Shown here one piece after another: positions 1 through 8,945 of a DNA stretch of 64,000 nt. Location of the stretch: positions 124,001 through 188,000 of the forward strand of contig CAKSPZ010000002.1 in the NCBI GenBank assembly GCA_934486635.1. Direction: 5' to 3'. Below the pieces are notes generated by a model. That model was given only the letters and a program-made list of their open reading frames with translations. It was not told the origin of the DNA and searched no databases. The first letter of the stretch is position 1. Each line of letters begins with the position of its first letter. Source of the DNA: an uncultured Eubacteriales bacterium (lineage in GTDB: Bacteria > Bacillota > Clostridia > Oscillospirales > Acutalibacteraceae). The position numbers and the translations under genes are program-made.

Positions 1-33
1 GCAACTACAAAAATAACTGGTGGCGGTTTATAA
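1..33 (+). CDS. C-terminal tail of an upstream peptide gene (partial)
   Basis: Frame 1 reads ATTKITGGGL and then a TAA stop at 31-33. The Gly-rich tail, lying just ahead of a complete Nif11-type precursor on the same strand, suggests a second precursor peptide of the same cluster. Only ten codons are visible, so this is a guess from position and composition. Confidence 0.3.
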   Translation, partial: ATTKITGGGL

Positions 34-152
34 TATATTTAGGAGTATAATAATATAAGTTGTAATAAAGCACTAAAAAATATATTCCGTTGAAAATAAT
101 AATACTTAACAAATATACCTATTGCTATAAAAATAAGGTGGTGGATAAATAA

Positions 153-398
153 ATGAAATCCGTTGAAGATTTAAAAAAGAAACTACAAGACCCAGAGTTT
201 CTTAAACTTTTTGCCCATATCAATTCTGTAGAAGATATTGTTAAAGTTGCAAAGGAACAAGGCTATGACATTACCACCAATGATGTTGAAAATTACGAAA
301 TGTCTGACGATAAGTTAGAGTCAGTTGCTGGAGGTAAACGTGATACTACAATAAATAATTATTACGTTAATGGTGGAAGTGGAAACATGCAGGCTTAA
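153..398 (+). CDS. Nif11-type RiPP precursor peptide
   Basis: An 81-residue peptide with a helical, charged Nif11-like leader (FLKLFAHINSVEDIVKVAKE at about 16-35) ending in a double-glycine cleavage motif, SVAGG (57-61), followed by a 20-residue core, K62 to A81. The core is rich in Asn, Tyr and Gly and has no Cys, which argues against a lanthipeptide. Nif11 leaders direct modifying enzymes, and the GG site is cut by C39-type peptidase transporters; neither enzyme lies in the window. A good SD (AAGGTGG) precedes the ATG, and a strong terminator follows at once. Family assignment is by leader pattern; the product is unknown. Confidence 0.75.
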   Translation: MKSVEDLKKKLQDPEFLKLFAHINSVEDIVKVAKEQGYDITTNDVENYEMSDDKLESVAGGKRDTTINNYYVNGGSGNMQA

Positions 399-408
399 TA
401 AAACAATA

Positions 409-442
409 AAAAAGAGAGTACATTTATGTACTCTCTTTTTTA
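409..442. terminator. Bidirectional terminator between the precursor peptide and thrS
   Basis: Perfect 9-bp stem GAGAGTACA (414-422) / TGTACTCTC (427-435) with a TTTA loop, flanked by an A-run on the left and a T-run on the right. It can therefore terminate both the rightward peptide gene and leftward thrS, whose stop codon is at 443-445. Confidence 0.85.
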
Positions 443-2356
443 TTATTTTATAGTTTTTTCTTTTACTTCCGTTAATACTGTGTTTATAAATTCATCCAAT
501 TTCATGGTTCCTAAATCTCCATCACTTCTGGATCTTACAGAAACGGTTTCTGTTTCGAGTTCTTTGTCCCCTATAACCAACATATATGGAATCTTTTTGA
601 GTTGAGCTTCACGAATTTTATACCCAATTTTTTCACTTCTTGTGTCGGTAGTAACTCTTAACCCCGCATTCTTAAGTCTATCCTGAACTTTTAAAGCATC
701 ACCATGAAGCCTATCACTTATTGGTAAAATTCTAATTTGTTCAGGAGCTAGCCATAAAGGAAACGCACCTGCAAAATGCTCAGTTAATATTCCTATAAAT
801 CTTTCTATGCTACCAAAAACTACCCTGTGTATCATAACAGGTCTATGTTTTTCTCCATCTTCTCCAATATAAGTTAAGTCAAAACGTTCTGGCATTTGAA
901 AATCTAATTGAATTGTTCCACACTGCCATGTTCTCCCAATACAGTCTTCTAAATGAAAATCTATTTTAGGACCATAAAACGCTCCATCGCCCTCATTTAT
1001 TTTATATTCTTTACCCATTTTATCGAGTGCATTTTTTAGACCATTTGTAGCCATTTCCCATTGCTCGTCTGTACCGAGAGAATCATCTGGTCTAGTAGAA
1101 AGTTCAATGTGATACTTAAATCCAAATGTAGAATAAAACTTATCAATTAAAGACATAACACCCATAATTTCACTTTCTATTTGATCAGGAGTCATAAATA
1201 TATGCGCATCATCCTGAGTAAAGCATCTAACTCTCATTAACCCATGCAATGCCCCTGATAGCTCATGTCTATGCACTAAACCTAATTCTGCTACACGCAT
1301 AGGTAATTCTCTATAAGAATGAGGTTTACTTTTATATACTAACATTCCACCAGGACAATTCATTGGTTTAATTGCATACTCCTGGTCATCTATCACTGTT
1401 GTATACATGTTGTCCTTATAGTGATCCCAGTGTCCAGAACGAAGCCACAATTCTTTATTTAACATCATTGGTGTCTTTATTTCCACATACCCGGCCTTAT
1501 CATGTTCTTTATGCCAAAAGTCTAACAAAGTATTTCTTAGAACCATTCCATTTGGGAAAAAGAAAGGAAATCCTTGTCCTTCTTCAAACAAATCAAAAAG
1601 CTCCAAATCCCTACCTATTTTTCTATGGTCACGCTTTTTAGCTTCCATAATTGCATTCAAATAGTCATCTAATTCTGAAGCTTTTGGAAATGAGATACCA
1701 TATACACGTTGTAACATAGGTCCTTTTGAGTCGCCTCTCCAATAAGCTCCCGTGCAGTTTAATAATTTTATAGCTTTCAATTGACCTGTTGACATTAAAT
1801 GAGGACCCGCACAAAGTTCTATAAAGTCTCCTTGTTTATAAAAAGATAAACTTTCACCTTTTTTAGAATGTTCCTCTATCAATTCAATTTTATAGTCTTG
1901 CTTTTTTTCTTTCATTAAACTTATAGCTTCATCGTAAGATAATTCGAAACGTTCTATTGGTAAATTTTCTTTAATAATTTTTTTCATTTCTGTTTCTATT
2001 TGCTCAAGGTCACTAGTGCTAAGAGTTCTTTTAAGTCCAAAGTCATAATAAAAACCTTTATCTATAGCTGGACCAATAGCCAAAACAGCATCAGGAAATA
2101 ATCGTAAAACAGCTTGAGCCATAACATGAGAAGTTGTGTGCCAATATGCTTTTTTTCCCTCATCATCATTAAATGTTAATATTTCTAAACAGCAATCCTT
2201 AGTAATTTTAGTTCGTAAATCCACCAACTTACCATTTAATTTTGCAGCACATGCAGCCTTATAAAGACCTGCTCCAAGTGACATTGCAACTTGTGCAACT
2301 GTAGTATCCTTTTCGTATTGTTTTACTACATTATCTTTTAAAGTAACATTTACCAT
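443..2356 (-). CDS. thrS: Threonyl-tRNA synthetase
   Basis: Cytoplasmic class II synthetase that charges tRNA-Thr; 637 residues, normal length. The order is an N-terminal TGS domain, an editing domain with HTTSH and ELCAGPHL, a catalytic core with the zinc Cys in PMNCPGG and His in DDAHIF and MIHRVV, and a C-terminal anticodon-binding domain. The start is placed at 2356, where GAAGGAG lies 8 bases upstream. A longer frame reaches 2440, but it would include the -35 and -10 of the gene's own promoter, so that start is unlikely. No T-box sequence is visible in the short leader, which is unusual for thrS in Firmicutes. Confidence 0.96.
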   Translation of the reverse strand: MVNVTLKDNVVKQYEKDTTVAQVAMSLGAGLYKAACAAKLNGKLVDLRTKITKDCCLEILTFNDDEGKKAYWHTTSHVMAQAVLRLFPDAVLAIGPAIDKGFYYDFGLKRTLSTSDLEQIETEMKKIIKENLPIERFELSYDEAISLMKEKKQDYKIELIEEHSKKGESLSFYKQGDFIELCAGPHLMSTGQLKAIKLLNCTGAYWRGDSKGPMLQRVYGISFPKASELDDYLNAIMEAKKRDHRKIGRDLELFDLFEEGQGFPFFFPNGMVLRNTLLDFWHKEHDKAGYVEIKTPMMLNKELWLRSGHWDHYKDNMYTTVIDDQEYAIKPMNCPGGMLVYKSKPHSYRELPMRVAELGLVHRHELSGALHGLMRVRCFTQDDAHIFMTPDQIESEIMGVMSLIDKFYSTFGFKYHIELSTRPDDSLGTDEQWEMATNGLKNALDKMGKEYKINEGDGAFYGPKIDFHLEDCIGRTWQCGTIQLDFQMPERFDLTYIGEDGEKHRPVMIHRVVFGSIERFIGILTEHFAGAFPLWLAPEQIRILPISDRLHGDALKVQDRLKNAGLRVTTDTRSEKIGYKIREAQLKKIPYMLVIGDKELETETVSVRSRSDGDLGTMKLDEFINTVLTEVKEKTIK

Positions 2357-2411
2357 ATTTTCACACTCCTTCATCAAATATTTTGCATTAATAATTTTAC
2401 CCGTATTTTTA

Positions 2412-2440
2412 ATAATATCACTATTTATGTATAATGTCAA
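2412..2440 (-). promoter_or_regulatory. Sigma-A-type promoter of thrS
   Basis: On the minus strand TTGACA (2435-2440), a 17-bp spacer, then TATTAT (2412-2417). The predicted transcript start is near 2405, giving a leader of about 50 bases. Confidence 0.75.
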
Positions 2441-2455
2441 TAAAATACAAATTGC

Positions 2456-2485
2456 TTGACATTAATATAGTTCACGTAATACAAT
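2456..2485 (+). promoter_or_regulatory. Sigma-A-type promoter of rny
   Basis: TTGACA (2456-2461), an 18-bp spacer, then TACAAT (2480-2485). It is divergent from the thrS promoter with 15 bp between the two -35 boxes. The 306-bp gene-free stretch 2357-2662 holds these two promoters plus a T-rich rny leader of about 170 bases in which I see no clear structure. Confidence 0.65.
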
Positions 2486-2662
2486 AGTGTTCGAGGAAAT
2501 TTTTTATATTTTCTTTCTGTTATACTTAAAATTATAGGAATATATTCGATATTTCATTGTTTTTATAAAATTATTAAATTTTTTTATTTGAATTATCCTA
2601 TAAGTTAAAATTAAATGCCTTTATAAATATTTAAAAAAATCAATTCAAGGAGGTGCTAAAAT

Positions 2663-4216
2663 TTGGGAATATGGTTTGTCATATTATCCATAATTGTAGC
2701 CTGCGTTTTAACAGCATTAATTGCTTTTAATTTAGGCGCTATTCATCGTAAAAAAAAGGCCGAATTCACTATTGGTTCTGCTGAACAAGAAGCAAATAAA
2801 ATTTTAAGCGACGCTATTAGTTCTGCTCAAGCTAAGAAAAAAGCTATTGTTTTAGAAGGTAAAGATGAAATACATAAGTTACGTACAGAATGTGAAAAAG
2901 AAATCTCTGAAAAACGAAAAGATATTCAAAGACAAGAAAAAAGAATTCAACAAAGAGAAGAGTCTTTAGATAAAAAACTTGATAACTTAGATATTAAAAA
3001 TGAAGAATTAACTAATAAATCTAAATTAGTTGATGAGAGATTAAAAGAAATCGAAGAAATTAAACAAAAACAATTTATTGAACTTGAAAAAATTTCTGGG
3101 TTTACATTAGCACAAGCAAAAGAGTATTTACTTAAAAATCTTGATGAAGATTTAACTCATGAAAAAGCTGTTAAAATACTCGAATTTGAGCAAAAAACTA
3201 AAGATGAATGTGATAAAAAAGCTCGTGAAATCATATCCCTTGCAATTCAACGTTGTGCTTCTGACCATGTAGCTGAGGCTACTGTAAGTGTAGTTCCTCT
3301 TCCAAACGACGAAATGAAAGGCCGTATCATTGGTCGTGAAGGTAGAAATATTAGGGCAATTGAAACTTTAACAGGTGTTGATTTAATTATCGATGACACT
3401 CCTGAAGCTATTACTATTTCAAGTTTCGACCCTATTCGTCGTGAAGTAGCTAGAATTTCCCTTGAAAATCTTATTGCTGATGGAAGAATTCATCCTGCAA
3501 GAATTGAAGAAACTATAGAACGTGCTAAACGAGAACTAGAACGTACTATTAAAGATGAAGGTGAACGTGCTATTATTGAAGCTGGTGTCAACTCAATTCA
3601 CCCTGAACTTATTAAGCTTTTAGGACGTCTCAGATACCGTACAAGTTATGGCCAAAATGTTCTTAATCATTCATTAGAAGTTGCTCATTTATCCGGTCTT
3701 ATGGCTTCTGAATTAGGACTTGATCCTACTATGGCTAGACGTGCCGGACTTTTACATGATATTGGTAAAGCTCTGGACCATGAAATGGATGGTTCTCACA
3801 TTGAAATTGGTGTTGATATTGCAAAAAAATATCATGAAAGTGAAACTGTTATTCATGCTATCCACGCACATCATGGTGATGTAGAAGCTAAAACAGTTAT
3901 TGCTTGTATTGTTCAAGCTGCCGATGCTGTTTCTGCTGCTCGTCCCGGTGCAAGGCGTGAAAACTTAGAAAATTACATTAAAAGATTAGAAAAGCTTGAG
4001 GAAGTTGCTTCTTCTTTTAATGGAGTTGATAAATGTTTTGCTATTCAAGCCGGCAGAGAAATTCGTATTATGGTTAAACCTGAAGTAGTTAACGATGAAC
4101 GTATGATTCCATTAGCTCGTGACATTTGTAAAAAAATTGAAAATGAACTTGACTACCCGGGTCAAATTAAGGTTAACATTATTCGTGAAAACCGAGCTAT
4201 TGAATATGCTAAATAA
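2663..4216 (+). CDS. rny: Ribonuclease Y
   Basis: Membrane-anchored endoribonuclease that initiates mRNA decay; 517 residues, typical length. An N-terminal membrane helix (about 2-25) is followed by a long charged coiled coil (about 30-190), a KH RNA-binding domain with GRIIGREGRNIRAIE, and an HD phosphohydrolase domain with the metal motif LLHDIGKA and upstream His in NHSLEVAHL. The start is TTG at 2663, eight bases after AAGGAGGTG. ymdB and spoVS, often linked to rny in Firmicutes, lie just downstream but on the opposite strand. Confidence 0.97.
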   Translation: MGIWFVILSIIVACVLTALIAFNLGAIHRKKKAEFTIGSAEQEANKILSDAISSAQAKKKAIVLEGKDEIHKLRTECEKEISEKRKDIQRQEKRIQQREESLDKKLDNLDIKNEELTNKSKLVDERLKEIEEIKQKQFIELEKISGFTLAQAKEYLLKNLDEDLTHEKAVKILEFEQKTKDECDKKAREIISLAIQRCASDHVAEATVSVVPLPNDEMKGRIIGREGRNIRAIETLTGVDLIIDDTPEAITISSFDPIRREVARISLENLIADGRIHPARIEETIERAKRELERTIKDEGERAIIEAGVNSIHPELIKLLGRLRYRTSYGQNVLNHSLEVAHLSGLMASELGLDPTMARRAGLLHDIGKALDHEMDGSHIEIGVDIAKKYHESETVIHAIHAHHGDVEAKTVIACIVQAADAVSAARPGARRENLENYIKRLEKLEEVASSFNGVDKCFAIQAGREIRIMVKPEVVNDERMIPLARDICKKIENELDYPGQIKVNIIRENRAIEYAK

Positions 4217-4222
4217 GTAATT

Positions 4223-4255
4223 AAACGGTACTCTTATTTGTAAAGAGTACCGTTT
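4223..4255 (+). terminator. Hairpin after rny
   Basis: A 13-bp stem, AAACGGTACTCTT / AAGAGTACCGTTT, with a 7-base loop. There is no real T-run, so it may attenuate or protect rather than fully terminate before the next small gene. Confidence 0.5.
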
Positions 4256-4275
4256 ATTAAAAGGAGCGTTTTTAT

Positions 4276-4467
4276 ATGCCAAAAAATATCGAATCTAATA
4301 CTTCACCTGATGTTTTTTCTTCAGATGAAGAAAACTTAGATAATCAATTATCTCCATTAAAAAGAAACATTTTACGTATTTTTTCAGCTGTATTATTTTC
4401 TCTTTTAATATGGGGTACCGTTTCTGCAACTGATTATATTATTAATATCATTGGAAATTTATTTTAA
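4276..4467 (+). CDS. Small single-pass membrane protein, unknown function
   Basis: 63 residues: an acidic, Ser-rich N-terminal half (about 1-33), a short basic stretch, and one membrane helix (about 35-55, NILRIFSAVLFSLLIWGTV). AAGGAG sits upstream of the ATG. It lies between rny and its terminator and could be cotranscribed with it. I do not recognise a family. Confidence 0.7.
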   Translation: MPKNIESNTSPDVFSSDEENLDNQLSPLKRNILRIFSAVLFSLLIWGTVSATDYIINIIGNLF

Positions 4468-4478
4468 AAAAATATTAT

Positions 4479-4520
4479 AAAAAGAGGAGCCCGCACTATA
4501 TCGCGCGGGCTCCTCTTTTA
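4479..4520 (+). terminator. Conserved-loop hairpin, copy 1
   Basis: Perfect stem GAGGAGCCCGC (4484-4494) / GCGGGCTCCTC (4505-4515), extended by AAAA/TTTT, with loop ACTATATCGC. It follows the small gene ending at 4467. The loop 12-mer CACTATATCGCG (4494-4505) recurs in other 3' hairpins of this window. A weaker copy, CACTAAATTGCG, lies at 4539-4550. Confidence 0.85.
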
Positions 4521-4585
4521 TTCCAACGTTATAAATTGCACTAAATTGCGCAAATATACAACATCCATTTTTATTATAATACGAT

Positions 4586-4846
4586 TTATTTTGTTTCTAC
4601 AACAAGTTTAACTGCAGTACGATCTTCACCATCAATTGTTACATTTACAAAAGCTGGTATACAAATTAATTCTACTCCTGTCGGTGCTAAATAACCTCTA
4701 GCTATAGCGATTGCCTTAATAGCCTGATTTACAGCACTTGCTCCAACTGCTTGAATTTCTACGCATTCATGTTCACGTATAACTCCCGCAATGGCGCCTG
4801 CCACAGAATTTGGAGCTGACTTTGACGAAACTTTTAGAATTTCCAT
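4586..4846 (-). CDS. spoVS: Stage V sporulation protein S
   Basis: 86 residues, the usual length of SpoVS, with the conserved start MEILKVSSKSAPNSVAGAIA, the central GASAVNQAIKAIAIARGYLAP, and the C-terminal DGEDRTAVKLVVE. SpoVS is a small Alba-like protein of the sporulating cell needed for coat assembly and normal septation in Bacillus. A GGAGG site lies 7 bases before the ATG. It is transcribed away from ymdB from its own promoter. Confidence 0.95.
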   Translation of the reverse strand: MEILKVSSKSAPNSVAGAIAGVIREHECVEIQAVGASAVNQAIKAIAIARGYLAPTGVELICIPAFVNVTIDGEDRTAVKLVVETK

Positions 4847-4890
4847 ATTAAATCCTCCATTTTTAGTAATATATTACGTCTGCATTTACT

Positions 4891-4919
4891 ATAATATATG
4901 CAAAATCAATATTTTGCAA
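4891..4919 (-). promoter_or_regulatory. Promoter of spoVS
   Basis: Minus strand TTGCAA (4914-4919), 17-bp spacer, TATTAT (4891-4896), followed by a leader of about 40 bases. It looks sigma-A-like. No clear sigma-H motif was found, although spoVS is sigma-H-driven in Bacillus. Confidence 0.5.
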
Positions 4920-5060
4920 TAGTTTTTTTTATTTTTTTTATAAATTTTGCAATTTCGTGAAACTTATATTTAAAAGGAAGCTATTTTTTTACTTTTAATT
5001 TATTTCTTTGTTTTTTTGCTCATTTAAAGCAAATGTTTTTATGCAAAATTAACATTGTTT

Positions 5061-5834
5061 TTAACTAATTGTTAATCTTTGTATTTGTTTTGTCATTTTA
5101 TTCTTTTCATCAATGTCAAAAATTATACAATCCATCTTACATTTACCTGTTGCATTTTCAAATCTCACTGGCATTTTTGTTTGTATTTTTTTTATTACTA
5201 ATTCTGGTTTTACTCCCAAAGCTGAATGAATTACTCCTGTCATACCTACATCTGTTATATAGCCTGTGCCTTTTGGTAAAATACATTCATCCGCCGTGGG
5301 TACATGTGTATGTGTTCCAAATATTGCAGATACCCTTCCATCCAGGTAAAATCCAAGACATCTTTTTTCAGAAGTAGTTTCTGCATGAAAGTCTATTATT
5401 ATTATTGCATTCTTATCTATTTTCTCAAGTATACTATTAATTTTTTTAAATGGACAATCTATACTTTCCATAAATATTGTACCCATAAGATTAATAATAA
5501 TTACTTTATTTTTTACCATATCTAAAGTACATATTCCTGACCCAGGAGTCATCTTACTTGGAAAATTTGCAGGTCTAATTAAATTTTCATCTTCATCAAA
5601 TAACGGATAAACTTCTCTTCTTCTAAATGCATGATTTCCAGTTGTTAAAACATCAACACCACTTTTAAAAAGATAATTAGCCGAGAAAGGTGTAATTCCA
5701 TTTCCATCTGCTGAATTTTCTCCATTTGCAATAACTAAATCTATTCCATATAATTTCTTTACCTTGGGCAATTGTTCCCTTAAAAACTCACATCCAATAC
5801 TCCCTACAACATCACCTATTGCTAATATTTTCAT
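5061..5834 (-). CDS. ymdB: YmdB-family metallophosphoesterase
   Basis: 257 residues, close to the family length of about 264. The dinuclear metal motifs are all present: GDVVGSIG near the N-terminus, NGENSADGNGIT, TTGNHAFRRRE, DFHAETTSEKR and GTHTHVPTADE. In Bacillus, YmdB cleaves 2',3'-cyclic nucleotides and affects biofilm and late adaptive gene expression. AAAGGA lies upstream of the ATG. The gene-free stretch 4847-5060 is A/T-rich and holds only the spoVS promoter. Confidence 0.92.
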   Translation of the reverse strand: MKILAIGDVVGSIGCEFLREQLPKVKKLYGIDLVIANGENSADGNGITPFSANYLFKSGVDVLTTGNHAFRRREVYPLFDEDENLIRPANFPSKMTPGSGICTLDMVKNKVIIINLMGTIFMESIDCPFKKINSILEKIDKNAIIIIDFHAETTSEKRCLGFYLDGRVSAIFGTHTHVPTADECILPKGTGYITDVGMTGVIHSALGVKPELVIKKIQTKMPVRFENATGKCKMDCIIFDIDEKNKMTKQIQRLTIS

Positions 5835-5968
5835 TATATCAGTCCTTTTATAATTTTTACTATCAACAAAAAATTATAACACATAGCCTTTAAAAAATCG
5901 ATGCAAATTGGTATTAAACAGCAATTAAGTTTGTTTTTGATATAATAAAAATGTTACTTATTATTATT

Positions 5969-6541
5969 TTATCTAAAAATCGGCTGTATTTGATATCCCA
6001 TCATTGCAGATTCTATTGCAGGTATAATAAGTTCGAAATGTGCAACTAAAGAATTTGGTTTTTTTATAGGGTCATCTTGTGACATAGGCACAAAATAAAC
6101 ATTTTTTCTATTTAACATTGCACCCATATTCTTAGCAGAACCTGATAATCCATCATTTGTAGCTAATGCTATTAATAATGGTCTTTCACCTCTCAAATGT
6201 GATTTTGCTGCCATTGTTACAGGAGTGTCTATTACTCCATTTGAAAGCTTACTCAAAGTATTTCCCGTGCACGGTGCTATAATCATTACATCTGTCATTT
6301 TTTTAGGCCCTATTGGTTCAGCCTCTTTTATTGAATGCATTATATTGCACCCACATATATTTTCTATTTTTTTTCTTATTTCTTCTGCCTTGCCAAACCT
6401 TGTGTCGGTATAATAAGCTGCATCCGACATAATTGGTAAAACTTCATAACCTGAATCAACTAATAATTTTATTTGAGGGATTGCCCTTGAAAAAGTACAA
6501 AAGGACCCACACATCGCAAAGCCTACCTTAATACTATTCAT
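5969..6541 (-). CDS. dpaB: Dipicolinate synthase subunit B
   Basis: 190-residue flavoprotein-fold subunit that, with DpaA, makes dipicolinic acid in the mother cell for the spore core. The N-terminal VGFAMCGSFCTFS and central MIIAPCTGNTLSKLSNGVIDTPVTMA are typical of SpoVFB. It starts 2 bases after the dpaA stop and has a GAGGAGG site overlapping the dpaA end, so the two are translationally coupled. Confidence 0.93.
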   Translation of the reverse strand: MNSIKVGFAMCGSFCTFSRAIPQIKLLVDSGYEVLPIMSDAAYYTDTRFGKAEEIRKKIENICGCNIMHSIKEAEPIGPKKMTDVMIIAPCTGNTLSKLSNGVIDTPVTMAAKSHLRGERPLLIALATNDGLSGSAKNMGAMLNRKNVYFVPMSQDDPIKKPNSLVAHFELIIPAIESAMMGYQIQPIFR

Positions 6542-6543
6542 AA

Positions 6544-7407
6544 TTATCCCTCCTCAATCATATTATAAATTGTATTTTTTATAATTTCTCCTGCTGCCTT
6601 TGGGGCTACTTTTCCGGGTAATGATAACGCAGAAATAACATTAATTTTAAGACGTTTTGCTGCATTTAAATCTACTCCCCCAGGGTACGATGCTAAATCT
6701 ATTACTATGGCTTTTTGTGCTGATTTTGCTAAAGTATGTGAATCAAAAACTATACTTGGAATTGTATTGAATATTATATCATATTCATTTTCATTACATA
6801 TGTCACTTGTCAAAATAGATTTATAACCTAAAATATTAATCCACGATAAATCTTTTGGTTTTCTTGCACTTACAATTACATCTGCCCCTAGTCCATGTAA
6901 CATTTTACATAAAACTTTTCCTATTCGTCCAAAACCTGCTACTAAACACCTTGAACCGTTTATTGTTCCACTGTATTCATGCATTGCAATTTCTATAGCA
7001 CCTTCTGCTGTTGGTACTGCATTATTCACGGCAAATTCCTCTCTCTTTGAATAGTCATACAAATTAATATCCTGCCATATATTGCTTGTTGAAACTAATT
7101 TATCTGACATTCCACAAAAAACTTTCTTTCCATACATACGTCTTGCAAAAGAATCATCTATTTTTATTTTTTCATCTGCATAAGGTGCATTTAAACAAAA
7201 ATCTTTAGTTAATGTTGGTAACGGTAAAATTATATATTTACACCTTAATATTACTTCATCTATTTTTAATTTTATTATTCCGGATTCTAAATCAATTTTT
7301 TCAAAACCTGACGTATAGACATTATATCCATCAGATAAAATACTTTTTGCCATTGCTATTTGTCTTTTATCTCCTCCGATTACCGCAAAATTATCTATAT
7401 CAATCAT
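6544..7407 (-). CDS. dpaA: Dipicolinate synthase subunit A
   Basis: 287-residue dehydrogenase-like subunit of dipicolinate synthase, which oxidises the product of dihydrodipicolinate synthase. It has an N-terminal nucleotide-like segment (FAVIGGDKRQIAMA) and a Rossmann GFGRIGKVLC near residue 153. AATGGAGGG precedes the ATG. A sigma-K-like promoter lies upstream, as expected for a mother-cell late gene. The length matches SpoVFA. Confidence 0.93.
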   Translation of the reverse strand: MIDIDNFAVIGGDKRQIAMAKSILSDGYNVYTSGFEKIDLESGIIKLKIDEVILRCKYIILPLPTLTKDFCLNAPYADEKIKIDDSFARRMYGKKVFCGMSDKLVSTSNIWQDINLYDYSKREEFAVNNAVPTAEGAIEIAMHEYSGTINGSRCLVAGFGRIGKVLCKMLHGLGADVIVSARKPKDLSWINILGYKSILTSDICNENEYDIIFNTIPSIVFDSHTLAKSAQKAIVIDLASYPGGVDLNAAKRLKINVISALSLPGKVAPKAAGEIIKNTIYNMIEEG

Positions 7408-7431
7408 ATTTTTCCCTCCATTGTTTAACTT

Positions 7432-7457
7432 ATAATATGCACCTTAATTTAAATAGT
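7432..7457 (-). promoter_or_regulatory. Sigma-K-like promoter of dpaAB
   Basis: On the minus strand AC (7456-7457), a 16-bp spacer, then CATATTAT (7432-7439). This fits the sigma-K pattern AC-N16-CATANNNT, and the spoVF operon is sigma-K-dependent in Bacillus. Confidence 0.65.
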
Positions 7458-7562
7458 TACATCTAAACTTTTTTATCAATAAAACAATAAAAACTATTTA
7501 TTTCTGAATAAATAAGCAATATAATAATATATGATGCTAAAAGTATAAGAGGTGTTTATAAA

Positions 7563-8945
7563 TTGACTTGTAAAGAAAATTTATTAGATGGTATAAAAAA
7601 TATACATTTTATTGGTATTGGTGGATCTGGTATGTGTCCTATGGCAGCTATTTTACAACGCAAAGGTTATAACATTACTGGTTCTGATAATTATATATCC
7701 GATACATTAAAAAGAATTATAGATAGAGGTATTCCTGTTTACTTAAATCATGATGCAAAAAACATTGAAAATGCTCAACTTATAGTTTATTCCGCGGCAA
7801 TAAAACCAGATAACGTTGAAAGAGTTGCCGCAGTAGAAAAATGTATTCCTTGTATTGAACGTTCATTGATGCTTGGCTTATTATGTTCTAAATATAAAAA
7901 TCCTATAGCAATATGTGGAACTCACGGTAAAACTACCACTACTGCAATGGTAACTCAAGTATTGACCATGTCCCAAAAAGACCCAAGTGCTATAATCGGT
8001 GGTAAACTACCATTTATAGGAGGAAATAGTCGTATTGGTCAATCAGATACAATTGTATGTGAAGCTTGTGAATATGTTGATTCTTTTCTTGAAATTAATC
8101 CTTCCATAGCTGTTATCACTAACATAGAAGCTGACCATCTTGATTATTTTGGAACCCTTGAAAATATTATAAAGTCATTTAATAAATTCTCATTACAAAC
8201 CAAAAAACTTTTAATAGTAAACGGTGATGATAAAAATGTATTGACTGCGATAAATAATGTTTCTATTCCTGTAATTACTTTTGGTTTATCACATACCAAT
8301 ACTTATTATGCTGATAATATTTCTGATGACACTGTTCCTTTCCCTAGTTTTTCTTTAATGAAAAATGGTGAAAAAGTTGTCGATATTAAATTATCTGTTC
8401 CTGGCAAACATAACATTTATAATGCTTTAGCTGCCGCTGTAGTTGCTATTAATATGGGAATTAAACCTTTAGAATTTGCTAACGCTTTGCATGAATTTCA
8501 TGGTGTACATCGACGTTTTGAGATACTTGGTAAACCTAATAATATTACCATTGCTGATGATTTTGCTCATCATCCCACAGAAATAAGTGTTACTTTAAAT
8601 ACTGCAACAAAAATGGGTTTTAATCGTGTAATTGTCGTTTTCCAGCCACATACTTATTCTAGGACTTCTGCTTTTCTTGATGATTTTGCCAAAGCTTTAT
8701 CTATAGCTGATATTACTGTTTTATCTGAAATATTAGCAGTAAGAGAAATAAACACTTATAACATTTCTTCGGAAGACTTGGCTAAAAAAATTGATAATTG
8801 TATTTGCCTTAATACATTTGAAGAAATTACAAATTGTATTGAAAAAATTGCTAAACCAGGAGATTTAGTTCTCACAATGGGTGGAGGCAATGTTTATGTC
8901 TGTGCAAATATGATTTTAGAAAGATTAACAAACAAAAACAAGTAG
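7563..8945 (+). CDS. murC: UDP-N-acetylmuramate--L-alanine ligase
   Basis: Cytoplasmic Mur ligase that adds L-Ala to UDP-MurNAc in peptidoglycan synthesis; 460 residues. Seen are the N-terminal IHFIGIGGSGM, the P-loop CGTHGKTTTTAMV (about 118-130), NIEADHLDYFG, and the C-terminal DDFAHHPTEI. The start is TTG at 7563 after AGAGGTG. It ends 11 bases from a convergent gene, with one hairpin spanning both stop codons. Confidence 0.97.
   Translation: MTCKENLLDGIKNIHFIGIGGSGMCPMAAILQRKGYNITGSDNYISDTLKRIIDRGIPVYLNHDAKNIENAQLIVYSAAIKPDNVERVAAVEKCIPCIERSLMLGLLCSKYKNPIAICGTHGKTTTTAMVTQVLTMSQKDPSAIIGGKLPFIGGNSRIGQSDTIVCEACEYVDSFLEINPSIAVITNIEADHLDYFGTLENIIKSFNKFSLQTKKLLIVNGDDKNVLTAINNVSIPVITFGLSHTNTYYADNISDDTVPFPSFSLMKNGEKVVDIKLSVPGKHNIYNALAAAVVAINMGIKPLEFANALHEFHGVHRRFEILGKPNNITIADDFAHHPTEISVTLNTATKMGFNRVIVVFQPHTYSRTSAFLDDFAKALSIADITVLSEILAVREINTYNISSEDLAKKIDNCICLNTFEEITNCIEKIAKPGDLVLTMGGGNVYVCANMILERLTNKNK

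Noticed and set aside
1372..1641. Open frames antisense to thrS and other long genes
   Set aside because: They mirror the third-codon pattern of the real gene on the other strand and lack SDs.
2357..2440. Longer N-terminus of thrS starting at 2440
   Set aside because: The extension covers a TTGACA-17-TATTAT promoter and lacks an SD, while the start at 2356 has GAAGGAG at proper spacing.
2357..2660. T-box leader for thrS
   Set aside because: No sequence like GGGTGGNACCGCG on the minus strand, and the predicted leader is only about 50 bases.
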